Assembly: GCF_901709675.1 (NCBI RefSeq)
Contig: NC_051095.1
Span: 5,393,956 to 5,457,955 of the forward strand
Origin: Syngnathus acus
Lineage: Eukaryota > Chordata > Actinopteri > Syngnathiformes > Syngnathidae
DNA length: 64,000 bases
Direction of reading: 5' to 3'
The notes below the pieces were generated by a model. The model was not told the DNA's origin. It did not search any database and saw only the letters and a list, made by a program, of their open reading frames with translations. This document shows positions 24,960-36,600 of the stretch, piece by piece; the first letter of the stretch is position 1, and each line of letters begins with the position of its first letter. The position numbers and the translations under genes were made by a program.

Positions 24960-26050
24960 CAAGAATGAATTATTCATTAAAATCAGATATTTATTTCAAT
25001 CTAAAGATTTTTCTCTAATTTACAAATAGTCATTTAAAATCTCAACATATGATGAATATTCTCATAAAAACTTAAAATTTCCTCACAAAATTTCCAAGTG
25101 ATATTAAAGACTCAATAAAAGAAGATTCATTTCTAAAATTAGCACTGAAAAAAATCTTGACCACGAGATACACAAGAAATCTTAAAACAAGTCGTTTAAA
25201 AAGAAATCTGTGTACAAAAATCTTTCACACCCAAAGTCTTTTTCCAAATTGTAGTTAGCAAAAAATAAATTATATTATATTATTATATTATTTTTCTCAA
25301 GTAACCTATAATTTACAAACGGTATACGTACATAAATTGTAAAAAAAAAAAAAAAAAAAAGTACTCATTTTTTGGTATGAATAATATATTGAAACAAATA
25401 CGTGATGTTTCCAATCAAATCAACAAATGTCCCATTCTTTCATGGAACATAAAATATTTAACAAATTCCAATGGTACATGCACGCTAATTGGTTCTTCCA
25501 TACTGAACAATTATTACCCCAATTGGAAGAAAGTCAGAAGAGTCCTTTTCGTAATGAATCTTGTAGAGATTGAAGATGCCACAAACTCCGTCGTCCTTTT
25601 GTGGTTCACCTTTTGGACATGGATCCTTTTATCAAGTTATGCGGTGGCCATGAGACATCTTTCAGAAATGTCACTCTTAATCCACAAACAATATGCGGTC
25701 CTCAACTTGACAGCATTTTGGCTCGCTGCACTGTGGATTCCTATCTACCTTTTGTTAGGCAATAAAATTCAAAACAACTCCTTGAAATCACCTTTCAATC
25801 TAAATGCCATTTAGATGAGGAGTCTATTTGCTGACATAAGCTCGTGCCAGAAAGAGGTTTGAACATGACACGTGACAACAATGAAAATATAACGAATGAA
25901 CAGATTGCTTCTGAAAAAGAACTCTGGTTTGGACTTGCTGCATGGCAGTAAGACCTTACTGATTGGATACGTAATGATGATATTATTTGTATTGGTTGGT
26001 TAGAATCAAGTAAGAATTATTGCCAGAGAATTATTCGTATCTCTAATTTT
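24960..26050. other. AT-rich intergenic sequence, no gene assigned
   Basis: Upstream flank of the mucin gene with a run of 20 A residues near 25340-25360. A plus-strand open frame at 25377-25814 (145 codons, two hydrophobic stretches near its end) matches no family I recognise and shows no start context or exon structure that I can support. It may be chance or a decayed repeat. Confidence 0.4.
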
Positions 26051-26077
26051 ACATTTTGAAAACTCAACATCAACCTA

Positions 26078-26153
26078 TCTCTCTCTCTCCATACGTATGT
26101 GTGTGTGTGTGTGTATACATACGTACATACACACACACATACATACATACATA
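26078..26153. repeat. Compound (CT)n/(GT)n/(CATA)n microsatellite
   Basis: Short CT, GT, then CATA/CA runs directly 5' of the SINE. Confidence 0.85.
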
Positions 26154-26154
26154 T

Positions 26155-26325
26155 GGCATGGTGACGCACTGGTTAGCACATCCGCCTCACAGTTCAGAGG
26201 GTACGGGTTCGATTCCACAACTCTGTGTGGAGTTTGCATGTTCTCCCCGTGCCTGCGTGGGTTTTCTCCGGGCACTCCGGTTTCCTCCCACTTCCCAAAA
26301 ACATGCACGGTGGGCTGATTGAGCG
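26155..26325 (+). mobile_element. tRNA-derived SINE (fish type)
   Basis: The head resembles an A box (tggtgacgcactggttagca) followed by a B-box match GGTTCGATTCC near 26207. The body has the phrase tgtggagtttgcatgttctc and ggttttctccgggcactccg, which I recognise from abundant SINE-like repeats in teleost genomes. The tail after about 26325 is lost or replaced by the adjacent foldback element. Confidence 0.75.
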
Positions 26326-26341
26326 GTACGGAAAATGGATA

Positions 26342-27096
26342 TTGTGACCTATCATAATTTCACTTCACATTAGCAGTTGATATATCTGCACAGATTGTTT
26401 TGAAAACATTTAAGCTGGCGGATTGAGAATGAACCGGTGGAACTTGTAGCTACCAAAATAAACTGCGTCAAATAACAGAAGTGAAACCGCCTTTTTCAGC
26501 GTTATGCAAGATAGATTTGTTTAAAATGAACCAATAATAATAGAATGGACACAGACCAATATATATCACAAGTTATTATTGGTTGAAGTTATTATTGGGC
26601 TGTGTCCATTCTCTGTCTGTGTCCATTGATTCATCTTACATAAAGCTGAAAAAGGCGACGTTTCATTTCTGTCATTTGACGCAGTTTATTTTGTTAGCCA
26701 CAAGCAGAGGCGTAGCCAGGAATTTTTCCAGTAGGGGCGCACGCCCACAGGAAAAAAAACCAAACATCACCCACGCCGTTCGCTGATCGCTAAAACAACA
26801 TCCGGGTCCAGGAGGCAAACGGTGAATGGATAACATCGCGCACATAGAATAGCGCAAGCACATTCGCGCAAGACCGAAAGAAAAAAACGGCATGAAAATG
26901 AAGAATCGAAAAAGCTCGATTTTTTTCAACCGGGGCGCAGGGAGTCCTAACCGGGGCGCCGCCCCGGCTCGCCCCGGCTTGGCTACGCCTCTGGCCACAA
27001 GTTCCACCGGTTCACTCGCAATCCGCCAGCTTAAGTGTTTTCATAACAATTTGGGCGCGTGGGAAGAATGTGAAGTGAAATTATGATACGTCACAA
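26342..27096. mobile_element. Foldback DNA transposon with long inverted arms, flanked by TA
   Basis: The left arm starts ttgtgacctatcataattt at 26342; the right arm ends in its near-reverse complement (gaaattatgatacgtcacaa) at 27096. Further paired blocks are ctggcggattgagaatgaac with its mate near 27010-27030, and aaactgcgtcaaat with its mate near 26675. The palindrome centre is near 26585. TA dinucleotides flank both ends (26340-26341 and 27097-27098), as for Tc1/mariner-type target sites. No transposase is visible, so it is non-autonomous. A second element is inserted in the right arm. Confidence 0.75.
26705..26993. mobile_element. hAT-type MITE (289 bp) nested in the foldback element
   Basis: Terminal inverted repeats are CAGAGGCGTAGCCA and its complement TGGCTACGCCTCTG. 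The copy is flanked by a perfect 8-bp duplication GCCACAAG at 26697-26704 and 26994-27001. CAG-R-G ends with an 8-bp duplication are typical of hAT transposons. It interrupts the right arm of the foldback element, so it is the younger insertion. Confidence 0.9.
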
Positions 27097-27170
27097 TACT
27101 GTATCAATATTTTGGGTCACCCCCAGTTGTGACTCTGCCTCATTATGATGATTCAAAGTTAAATATATAC

Positions 27171-27190
27171 TATATATATATATATATATA

Positions 27191-27268
<78 letters not shown>
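27171..27268. repeat. (TA)n(GT)n microsatellite
   Basis: An alternating TA run to about 27191 is followed by about 38 GT dinucleotides, lying in the 3' flank of zcchc4. Confidence 0.95.
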
Positions 27269-27270
<2 letters not shown>

Positions 27271-27323
27271 CTTAATTTGGAAATACAACTTGACAAAGTG
27301 GGACTTTTTTTTTCCATATCTTT

Positions 27324-27329
27324 TTTATT
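27324..27329 (-). terminator. Possible polyadenylation signal of zcchc4
   Basis: AATAAA on the minus strand about 190 nt after the zcchc4 stop, the first match I noticed downstream. Use is inferred. Confidence 0.35.
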
Positions 27330-27517
27330 CCTAATTAAACGTTTTCTTTTTTTTCTTTTCTTTTTGCCGTTTGGTCTTGATGAGTCGTCTTCTCTTGGAA
27401 GTGGACCCATGACTGTGGAATGCAAATTAAAAGTCAAGAATCAATTCCAAAATGGTAAAAAATGCACATAAAATTTGAGTATCAAGGAACTGTACTCAAT
27501 AAATTTAGTGCCCTGTA

Positions 27518-30500
27518 TTAAAAAGTTGACACCATAGTAACATTAGAGTTTGAGAATTTCATTTGTACTTGCCTGCTGACGTGTTTTCGAGGACAAGCTT
27601 TACGTTTGTGCCCCAGGCTTGCACAGTTGTAACAACCCACCTCACCTTGGCTTTGGTCACACGGGTGGTCCGGAAGGGCACAGCGGCTACATGATTGACA
27701 GTGTTGCCATGCTTCAGGAGGGTTGGAGAGAAAGTTTGTTAAAGATAGACAAATGACTATTTGGTTAGATTTTAAACTTTTTTTTTCCACACGGAAATCC
27801 ATTCCATTACAATCGTACGATTTTTGATTAAAAAAAATTGAAGCCCCAATATAGTGTAAAATGTTTACTTACATGGTTTCACACATCGCTCACATGCAGA
27901 GCAGTGTTTCCACTGCCGACCATCCTGTAAATTGAGGGGGGGAAAAAATGCTCAACTGGAATTAGTTCTGACAACATTGCTGGCCAATTAAACTTATATT
28001 GCCACATTTAAAAAATATATATATTTTAATCCCGTCATGAGAATTCATTGTAACATTGCTATTTGTTTTCTTGTACTACGCTTGTAAAAGTAAAACTTGG
28101 TTTTCTAGTAAAAGTAGATTTAATTGCGATTTTCTTTTTCTCATTCGTGTAAAACGTATTCCTCATTTTCATTTTAATCATGGCTTTCTTCATAAACCAA
28201 AAAAACAAACAATTTTTTTTGTCCTAGTCACATCTTTTTCCTTGTATTTTCCTCGTTTATTTTTGTGACAACTTTATTTTGTAAAATCCTATTCTCTAAT
28301 CACATCTTTTTTGTCTCCTACTTTTCTGACTATTCAATTAAAATTACAACTTTAAATTTGCTTTGTAACAAGGCATTTCCCCCTCATTTGGTTTAAATTA
28401 ATATTTTATTCTAACATTAGACCAATATCTAAGTAACATTGGCATTTTACTCATATATTGTAATTTTAATATTCTGCAAAAGATTTTTCCTCATGCCTCT
28501 CGCCATTTACCTTGGATGGGCAGACGTTGCATTTGGTACAGTGCTTGTTGAGGGACCACACGTATCGCTCGCAAATGGTGCAAAATCTAATGGGGGGTAA
28601 AGCATTGTCTCAGGTGGCAAAAACGTTTCATTTTTATGACTAACTTTTTGGCGTTTATGGCATTACTTGTAACCCTCCTCCACGGGTAGGACAATTTTAG
28701 CAGGAGTAATGTTGGTGAACAGTCGAACTGGGGACTGCTTCCTTCCTGTCTTCCCATGCTTGTACAGAGAATGGTTGTCGTAGTCCACCTGGGGAAACGA
28801 GCCCAAAAAAAATCCTTCAAAATGGAATATGACAAGAATGAAACACATTGTAAATATTTGAACGCGTAAAAAACAAATTGCAAGGACAACATGGATAATA
28901 ATGTGCAGTATTTGAAGCACTGTTAATGAGAGTAAATTAGAAATAAAAAATGAACTTCTAGATTCAAGGTTAACTATAGTTAACGAAAATTAAACATTAA
29001 ACCAAATAAAACATGATAAAATTTAAAAAACATTTTTGTTAATGAAAAAAAACAAATCTGAAAATGAAAATCCTGTAAAAAAAAAAAGAAAACTTACTGA
29101 AGTCACAAAATATCCATTGTTTTTGTCTTACTTTCATACATGAGCTTTCAGGGTTCTTTTAAATGTATTTATTTAGGTATTTCTGTACATTCGTACAGAA
29201 AAAGGAAGGTCAAACAGTTGTTGGCGAACTGCAGTTTACTTTATTACCCAATATTTAGTGACTCTTATTTATCTTGTACTTGACAAATACATATATGTAA
29301 GAAATGAAATCAATCTGACTAAAAATTGACTAACTTGCTCTAAAAATTAAATTAAGCCTAACGGCAATGAAAACTCCAAAACCATTATGACCCTGCTTGG
29401 CACCAATATGCCACAAGAGGGCAGCAAAACACATACGCGCAATAGCGGCTCTTACCTGGTAGTCCAGCATAGTGAACGAAGGGAAGCAGCCGAGAATGCG
29501 AGGTTCAAAGAAATACGGAAAGATCCATATCATGGGCATGTCAACACAACTGCGGTCTACATGTACAGAAATGAAAATGAGTTACCATGAATTCCCCCGC
29601 ATCAGAATGTTCTGGATGCTGAATAAAAATTACTAACCAGAGCTTTGCTGATTCGCCCATGCCTGCGAGATCCGAGAGAAGCTGTTGGCCAGCGGTTTCA
29701 CCAGACCCCCAAACGGGGGGTCAGCCACCATCACCACCTTCTCTCCTTTTGACTCTCTGAGAAAGGCCTGGATCACTGCGCTTGAGGCCTTATAATGAGC
29801 ATATTAATTATCCATATTGCAATTAAATTATGATACTGATTGGAGGGAATTATAATATGATACTACCACATTTTGCCAACGATATCACAGTTCAGTGAAA
29901 CTTGGGTTTGGGATATTGATGTATATTGAGTCCCAGAGCTACGTCATTAATTACCTCACTATCAAAGAAGTGATGGTTGAACATATTGTAATGGCAAAAC
30001 TCATCTTGGCCGTAGAACTGGGCGTATCTGAGACGGAAAGGGCATAGAAGATTTATTTTGTCATACGTAGAACACCACCACAGCACTTTCCAAAGTTGAC
30101 AATGCGGAACATTTTTCCGAAGAGAATGTATAAGCTGACCTGAAGTCGATGTCCAGCAAAAGGCTTTTTATTGGATTTGCCTTCCCACGCGGGTATTCCA
30201 ATTTAATCAGCTCGTGGAGTCTGGGGGGGAAAAAAATCCTGTAGTTTTCTCATTGGCTGCCTCCCACGTCACTCATCAGATTAGACCCATCTTTTAAATC
30301 CACATGCATTCAAAGTCACAAATACTACAAGTGTATCATGTGAGGATGACAATGCCAAGTGGACAAAAATAATACCTATCCCTCACATGCATATTATGTG
30401 TCGGTATTAAAGTCAGTGGCTTACCTGGGCGTGCCCACGCACAACACCTTGTTGAAACCCTGGGCAACCAGGGTGCCCAGCAGAAAGCGGGTGGTGCGCT

Positions 30501-31461
30501 CAGTGAATAGATACTGGGCGTTGCTCTTTTTGTTGTCCAAGGGAAGCAGTAACCTGCTGGGCTGCCGCAACTGGGTGGCTGTCACGGGGATGCACGCATG
30601 GGCGGCGTGCGTACCCGTCTCCTTCGCGAGGAGGAGGAGCTGGCAATCTTGACAGAACGTCTTTTCATCAGGTGGAAGGGAGACAAACTGTTGTAACCTG
30701 CAGGGGTGATCGTGTACATTTCACAGCCATGGGGTACAAAATAACATTTGATTTAAGTTTAAGTCTTATAATTGCCTCTTACCTTGCGCTGTATTGCTGC
30801 TGGCTGAATGGGGGCCTCCCCCTTTTGTTCTCCACCTCCCTGGCCAACTTTCGGGCCTCCGACACCTTGAAACCAACCCGATTAGTCACTGAAACCCTGC
30901 AGCGATTACCTTCTTAAACATATGCCTGTGTTTTGCTTTTGTATAGGCCTACATTATTGTTCCAAGGAAGACATTACATCAGATTTACTTTCATAAGTTA
31001 TATAAACATCTACTGGAAGAAAATTTGATTGGTCACAATACATCGCTCGCATATAGCTGGACAAGTCAAAAATAAGACAGCCGGGAAAGGCTCCTGCACA
31101 CCCGCGACCTTCATGAGGGTAAGCGGTTCGGAAGCTGGATGGATGCGTGATGGATGGATGTTGATACATTTCTGCCAAATGACTACCTTTTCGTCCTCCC
31201 ACTGGAAAAAGTTGCAGTCTTTTCGGTCTCTGCAAGCCGAGCACGCGTAAAACCTCTTTCCTTCCTCGCCTTGTTTCCCAACTTTTTCAAATAACAAAGT
31301 CGGTCCTGCAAACGAGATGGAAATGATATCGCAACGATCATGATCGATTAGCTGGGTCTGATTTCATGTTTACCATGTGGGCATCGTGGCGTTGATGTGT
31401 CGTCATCCCTGAGAATAACCTCGTATCCCAAACAGCTGTCGTCCAGCGAGGCTGTATCCAT
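27518..31461 (-). CDS. zcchc4: Zinc-finger CCHC protein 4, 28S rRNA m6A methyltransferase
   Basis: Twelve coding exons, all in phase, 470 codons plus stop: 31374-31461, 31187-31305, 30783-30865, 30425-30697, 30140-30220, 29955-30027, 29638-29788, 29456-29556, 28667-28788, 28511-28586, 27873-27924, 27518-27711. In order it has a GRF zinc finger (about residues 26-68, including [20 protein letters not shown]), an AdoMet-dependent methyltransferase domain with catalytic motif DPPF (about 262-265, in [15 protein letters not shown]), cysteine-rich segments ([15 protein letters not shown]) and a C-terminal CCHC knuckle [14 protein letters not shown] (about 433-446). The human enzyme methylates one adenosine of 28S rRNA in the nucleolus and has 513 residues, so length agrees. 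The start is the first ATG before the GRF finger. The gene is head to head with ablim2. Confidence 0.93.
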
Positions 31462-31660
31462 GTGGTAAACGTGTAAATATTAATTTATAATATTTCGATA
31501 ATAAAAAGATTAAACGTGCGGACTCATCTGGACGTAGATGAGTGTAGAGCTGAGTTCCGGTTTGAAAGGCGTGGCCTTTTGCGTAATTGGACAGTCATGT
31601 ATCACGTGAGCAGAAAAGACCTTTCGGATACGCCCCCTGTCTTATTAAACGTACAGTTAA
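31462..31660 (-). promoter_or_regulatory. zcchc4 promoter region
   Basis: Directly upstream of the zcchc4 ATG. It contains an E-box in atCACGTGag (about 31600) and a gttccgg ETS-like site (about 31555), typical of housekeeping promoters. It may be shared with plus-strand transcription toward ablim2. Confidence 0.4.
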
Positions 31661-32219
31661 AAAAACAAACGTGACATTAAATAAGCAACAGACTGAAAAT
31701 TATAGGTTGTAAAAAAAATTATCACGACATTAATGTACAGTTGCTAGTGAGTAAGTCACATGACTTAGCGTACGTTTGTTCTTAGCTACTGCGGTTTGCG
31801 TCTGCTCTCTCTTTTCTTTCAGGACAGTTCGTGTCATTCCCTCAAGCTTGTAGTCCAAACATGCCGAGCGCCCAGCAAAGTAAGCGGGGTTGCTTTCTCT
31901 TGGGGACTACAATTCCCATGCAGTGCAGCACCGAATGCGTCAGTGTAAGATGTCACTTTAACGCTATTCCGTTAAGAAAATTGAGGAAGTATCCTTTCAG
32001 CGTAAAAATTAAGACCTAGAGAGAGAGACATAGAGAAAATGATTTAAATTCCTCTATCATTTGTCGATACTCGAGGTTACCCATACATTAAATTTCTTTA
32101 ATTAGTAAAATTCAACGTTTTGGTAGGTGGCTTTATTCGATAAGGAATAGGAAATAATATGCTTTTATTTTGGGAGTGCACCAAGGAAACTTGTGGACTT
32201 CTATTTGTTTCTTCTAGTG
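31661..32219. other. Intergenic spacer between zcchc4 and ablim2
   Basis: Mostly AT-rich. A pyrimidine tract ending ctttcag at about 31821 and a short ATG frame at 31861 ending at a possible GTAAGC donor could form an untranslated leader exon, but no protein family supports this. Confidence 0.3.
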
Positions 32220-32490
32220 GATTGTTTTGCAAAGTGCGTCCACGCCCAAGCTGTCTGCGTTTGGAGAGGCGTTGCCGCAGTGTCTGCGGCCCCAATATAT
32301 CAGTAACATCAAACCAGGAGCCACCGGGCCTGTCCGTGGGGCCCTCCCAACGAAGAACTCCCCCACGCACCCACGTAAGGTGGCTAGTGGGCGGCGCACC
32401 GCAGCTGCTGGCATCATTCAGCTGCTGGACTGGTGAGGAGAGGCTCTTTATTCACAGCGCATCATCTGACTGACATCATGAGCAGCACTG
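32220..32490 (+). promoter_or_regulatory. ablim2: Candidate alternative first exon of ablim2 (1a) with GC-rich leader
   Basis: A GC-rich island in AT-rich surroundings ends with ATG AGC AGC ACT G at 32478-32490 and a GTAAGA donor. It ends in phase 1, exactly the phase needed to join ablim2 exon 2 at 35783, which would give MSST followed by VIQQQ. The island is read here as leader, not as coding, although it is open in one frame to 32436. Transcript evidence is needed to rank it against the exon at 33673. Confidence 0.45.
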
Positions 32491-32579
32491 GTAAGATATT
32501 TTGATTGGTGCTAGCCCATCATATTGAATTATTGGTCTTCTGCAACCATTATAATGGCAGGAAATTAAATTACTATCAT

Positions 32580-33080
32580 CGGTGCTGCAATTATGCTCCT
32601 GTCCTAGGGGTTTGTTCCCCCCAGAATTCAACCTATTTATTTATTATTGGGGTCTTTTGTGGGGTTCTGATGTTGCCACTGCGGATGATGACCCCAGCAG
32701 GAAGGCACACCCAGCAAACATCCCAAGACAAAGTACAACAGATTTATCCCTGTTGGTCCGTGTACAATCCAAGCTTTTTTCCTAATTGTCCATCTTTGAG
32801 GGTTCAGGGGTTTCTGCTGCAAGTGGCGTATGGCACCCCCAACAGTAACAACCATTTAGCAACACTCCCCAGGCTGAGTTGTGGGGTTGCCACTGCAGGT
32901 GGCGGATTGTGTCCCCAACAGCAACCATCCCCAGACAGAGTATGACAATCCAGCTGTTGTCAAGGTGTTTGATTTCCCCACGGTCCAAATTCCGCACCCT
33001 GGTGCCAACCACTGGGCTCTACAGTTGCCACTAAAGATGGCACATTGTATATATACCCAAACTACGAATATTTCTTTGAA
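32580..33080 (+). repeat. Diverged short repeats in ablim2 intron 1
   Basis: Several imperfect copies of a gttgccactgcaggtggcg...ccccaacag-like motif (near 32672, 32815, 32886 and 33025) at irregular spacing. No coding signal is supported. Confidence 0.35.
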
Positions 33081-33672
33081 CTAGCCCATTTTAAGGTGTT
33101 TGGTCTGGTTTTTGTTAGGTGTTAAATGTTAAGCTGTTTGCAATTTTAAGGGATTTATTTTTATTAACGTCATGTTCTGACCTAATCTGGTAAAAATAGG
33201 ATTTTGTTCCCATGGCATTACAACTTCAATTTCATGATGTTACAACATTTTCTCTGTAAAAGAGGAAACCTTTTTTTCCTACAGCATACACGTTGTAGTT
33301 ATGTTTATTTGGCATTAGGACTGGATTCCTGGAAACATATTACCCTTCTAGGAAGTCCCTGGACTCAAGAAGTTTGAGAACCCCATTTTTAGGAGACCAT
33401 AATGCCCCCACCCCAATAGGAAAAACATTTCCACCACCCACCTTGTGTCATTCTCTTTGCGCGCCATATGCTTCTATTTATACCACATGTCCGGAATAAC
33501 ACAGAGCGAGAGTGAGAAAGTCACATGACCTGCAGCTCATTCCAGAGCTGGGGATAGAAGGCACGCTCTCATTTATTATTACACCACTGCCGCATAGCTG
33601 ACGATCCAGGAGCTCTGAAAAGCTTGCTTGGATATCGTGCACACACACACAAAAAGGACTTCATACGTTGCG

Positions 33673-36600
33673 ATGCCAGAAGAAACAGGTAGGAACGAGC
33701 GTGCTGTTCCATGAGAGAAGACAAAAAACATATTGGGCTGTTTTGGTGAAGCACCAGCAGCAGGATGAGCTTCTTCCGGTTATATAAGTGTGTGGAGAAC
33801 AACTTCAGACTTGAGCATGTCTGCTTTACAGATGGAGCATTTCATAGATGATGATAATCATTTGAATCGTAACATCTTTTGTGTCTAAAACTGTTTATTC
33901 TGTTTTAATAGGAATGATTAGCGTCGGTATCGGATATTTACAAAATATTTGTAAACAATTGAGTGGGAAAAATCAATGCTTTGGACTTATGGTTTAGAAT
34001 TATTTGTATTCACATTTATTACAAGAAAATATGTTGTTTTTAGCTTTCGTATATTAATTATTTAACCGTTTTTCTCATTTTGTTTAATTGTTGGAATTAT
34101 TCTACATTATTGTCATTGGTTATCTCCACATGTTCTCCCCAAATAAAAATCACACATTTTAATAGAACATTTTGATAAATATCATATTTGTCTAGTAATT
34201 ATTATGGCACATATTTAATTTCTTTTATTTTCCATAAATTCTTATGAAATAATGTATCATGGATCGGATTAGGGTTAGATTTTCAAATATACAATAACAA
34301 TAATAAGATTGTACTCTCCAAACTATTAGATATTGATGTTTATATTTCAAAACAACTTTCAATTATTTACAACATTTTGAAATGTTTTCAAAACAAATAT
34401 ATGAGCTTTTTTTTTTTTTTTTATTTACTCGGCACTCGTCCTTGTTAAACCTGCTCGGCTTGTGTTTTGGCAGTACAGCAGATCTGCTTAAAGAATTGAC
34501 GACAATGCACAAGGCTTTTTTTGTGATTCATACCTGCCACTTTGAGATTTAAGCATCCTTTGTATTCACAATTTCTTGTCAACAATTTTCAAGCCATGGG
34601 AGATTTTCGGAATGTTCTGAGCTCCTCTTTCCATGCAAGCACCAGCACTGTGGGAAATTCGCACAAACACGACATCAATCCATCAATCACCTTTAACTAT
34701 TATTTCCCGATTGGTTGCTGCACAGTCATGGGGGGGGGGGGGGGGGGCAGAAGTAAAACAGGCTAAAATCCAGATGCTTGAGGGTGAGAGACGAGTTGCA
34801 TAATAGGTGTGATTATAACCAAAGAGTCTAGAAATGAAAATAAGTCACAGATAGTCAGCTGAGTTTGCACATCACGTTGACGCAGACCCCGAAAGACATG
34901 GCACCGATATGACACTTCTAGCACAAGTTCGGGATCCTTTTAAAAGATAAATTCCGAGCCACACGATCAACACAGTGTTTTGCCCAGAACCACAAATAAA
35001 ATTCAAGACACACAAAGCAACCATTTCAGGACCTTCTGTTTTTTTCCAGAAATAATAAAAATGTTAATTAACGGACAGAGTGGCATTGCGCTTCTTTAGA
35101 CAGCAAAGTCAAGTCAAAGTTGCCCTCTGTGGTAATGTGAGCATTGGGCCGCACCTCCAAATGCGACCCTTCAGCAACAAGAATGCTGTCGAGTATTATG
35201 GGGTATCCTATTTTTAGACGGGGGCATACAGTATAGCTTGGCACCTTTAAAAGGGGATTCATGGTATAGTCCTTGGGTGGGCCAACACATGAGCTCATGC
35301 GTGAGTTTAGAAAAATCTTATTCAATTAAAAATCAACTAAATCCAAATTAAAAAATGTAAAAGTATTTTTCACAAGATGTATGAATATGTATATTTTTCA
35401 TAAATAAAAAAAAAAAGAATTCCAGACCAAATATTTTTTTCTCAGAGCATACCCATATGACCTTGAGCAATGAACCACATGCTGCTTCACCACGTCTAAA
35501 GAAATCCCTTTTCTACATCAAGAGCTAGTCTCGATTCACAAGTGAACTTAAATCTCCGGGCTATGTACACTACCGAGGCGGGGATGAAACCGGTTCGCTG
35601 ACGTGACAGTTTTCTGTTGAAATAAGGGCAATTAAGCCAAACCCTTTAGGCCTCTTCCTTACAAAAGTCACTCACCGAAGAAGAGAAACAGGAGCTCTAA
35701 TCATGTCAATTATGCATTCCCTCATACAAATTCTTGACTTCCTTCTCTGTGTGCGTTTGTATGTGTGTGTTTTGCCCTTTAGTGATTCAGCAGCAGGCTG
35801 TGCAAAGCCCGACGGCACAGCAGAAAACGGGGCGAGGCCCCGTCCCCTGCCAGAACTGCGGGAAGCCTTGCAAAGGGGAGGCCCTGCGAGTCCAAAATAA
35901 ACACTTCCACATCAAGTGCTTCGTTTGTAAAGGTGCGACTCACTCGTTAGTCCTCAACTTTTAAGTTACAGTCAATGCAAACACTCAGTCCAGAAGATGA
36001 ACACACCAGCTCTTCAATTTCTGAATTTTAAGGATGTCCACTTGCTAACCTTACTCCACTTTTTTCAACACACAAAAGAAGAATTGTCGGAACAGTCCGG
36101 TAGAAAAAAAGCACAAGCTCCGGAACCGCTGAAATGCAAATATGCCAACATGTTGACTCACTCGCTAATTTTTTTCCTGTCGAGGCAACCTGACACCATT
36201 ATTTATTCACCATACTGTAGCGGCTTAGTTAAGTGTACGTTCAGCAAAGAAAAACGGCAGCTGAATGAAATTTGTGAAATTCCAAAGATGTAGACATGTT
36301 GATTTGGTAACTTTGCTGGCTTGCTAACTTAGCTTTGCTAACTTTGCTAGCTTCATTAATCAAGCAACATGGCACCGTAGTACAGTCCAGTTGAGGAAAA
36401 CAGCAGCTCTGAAATTACTGAAGTATTTAGAAACTCAAACATTGAGCAAAGAGCTTTTAAGGTTATAGCCATAACAATTATTGCTTACATTTATGTCTTT
36501 TTTTTTTTTTTTTTAACTCCTCCCATGACATTGTATTTTTAGGAACACTAATCATAGTCCAGGGTCACTTTGACCTGTTATGCAAAAAAATGTCAGAACC

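Noticed and set aside
25377-25814. 145-codon plus-strand frame with hydrophobic segments
   Set aside because: No recognised family, no exon context and AT-rich flanks; kept only as part of the intergenic description.
32159-32945. Open frames of 67-146 codons upstream of ablim2
   Set aside because: Frames overlap on both strands, match nothing known, and the first part is better explained as a GC-rich 5' leader.
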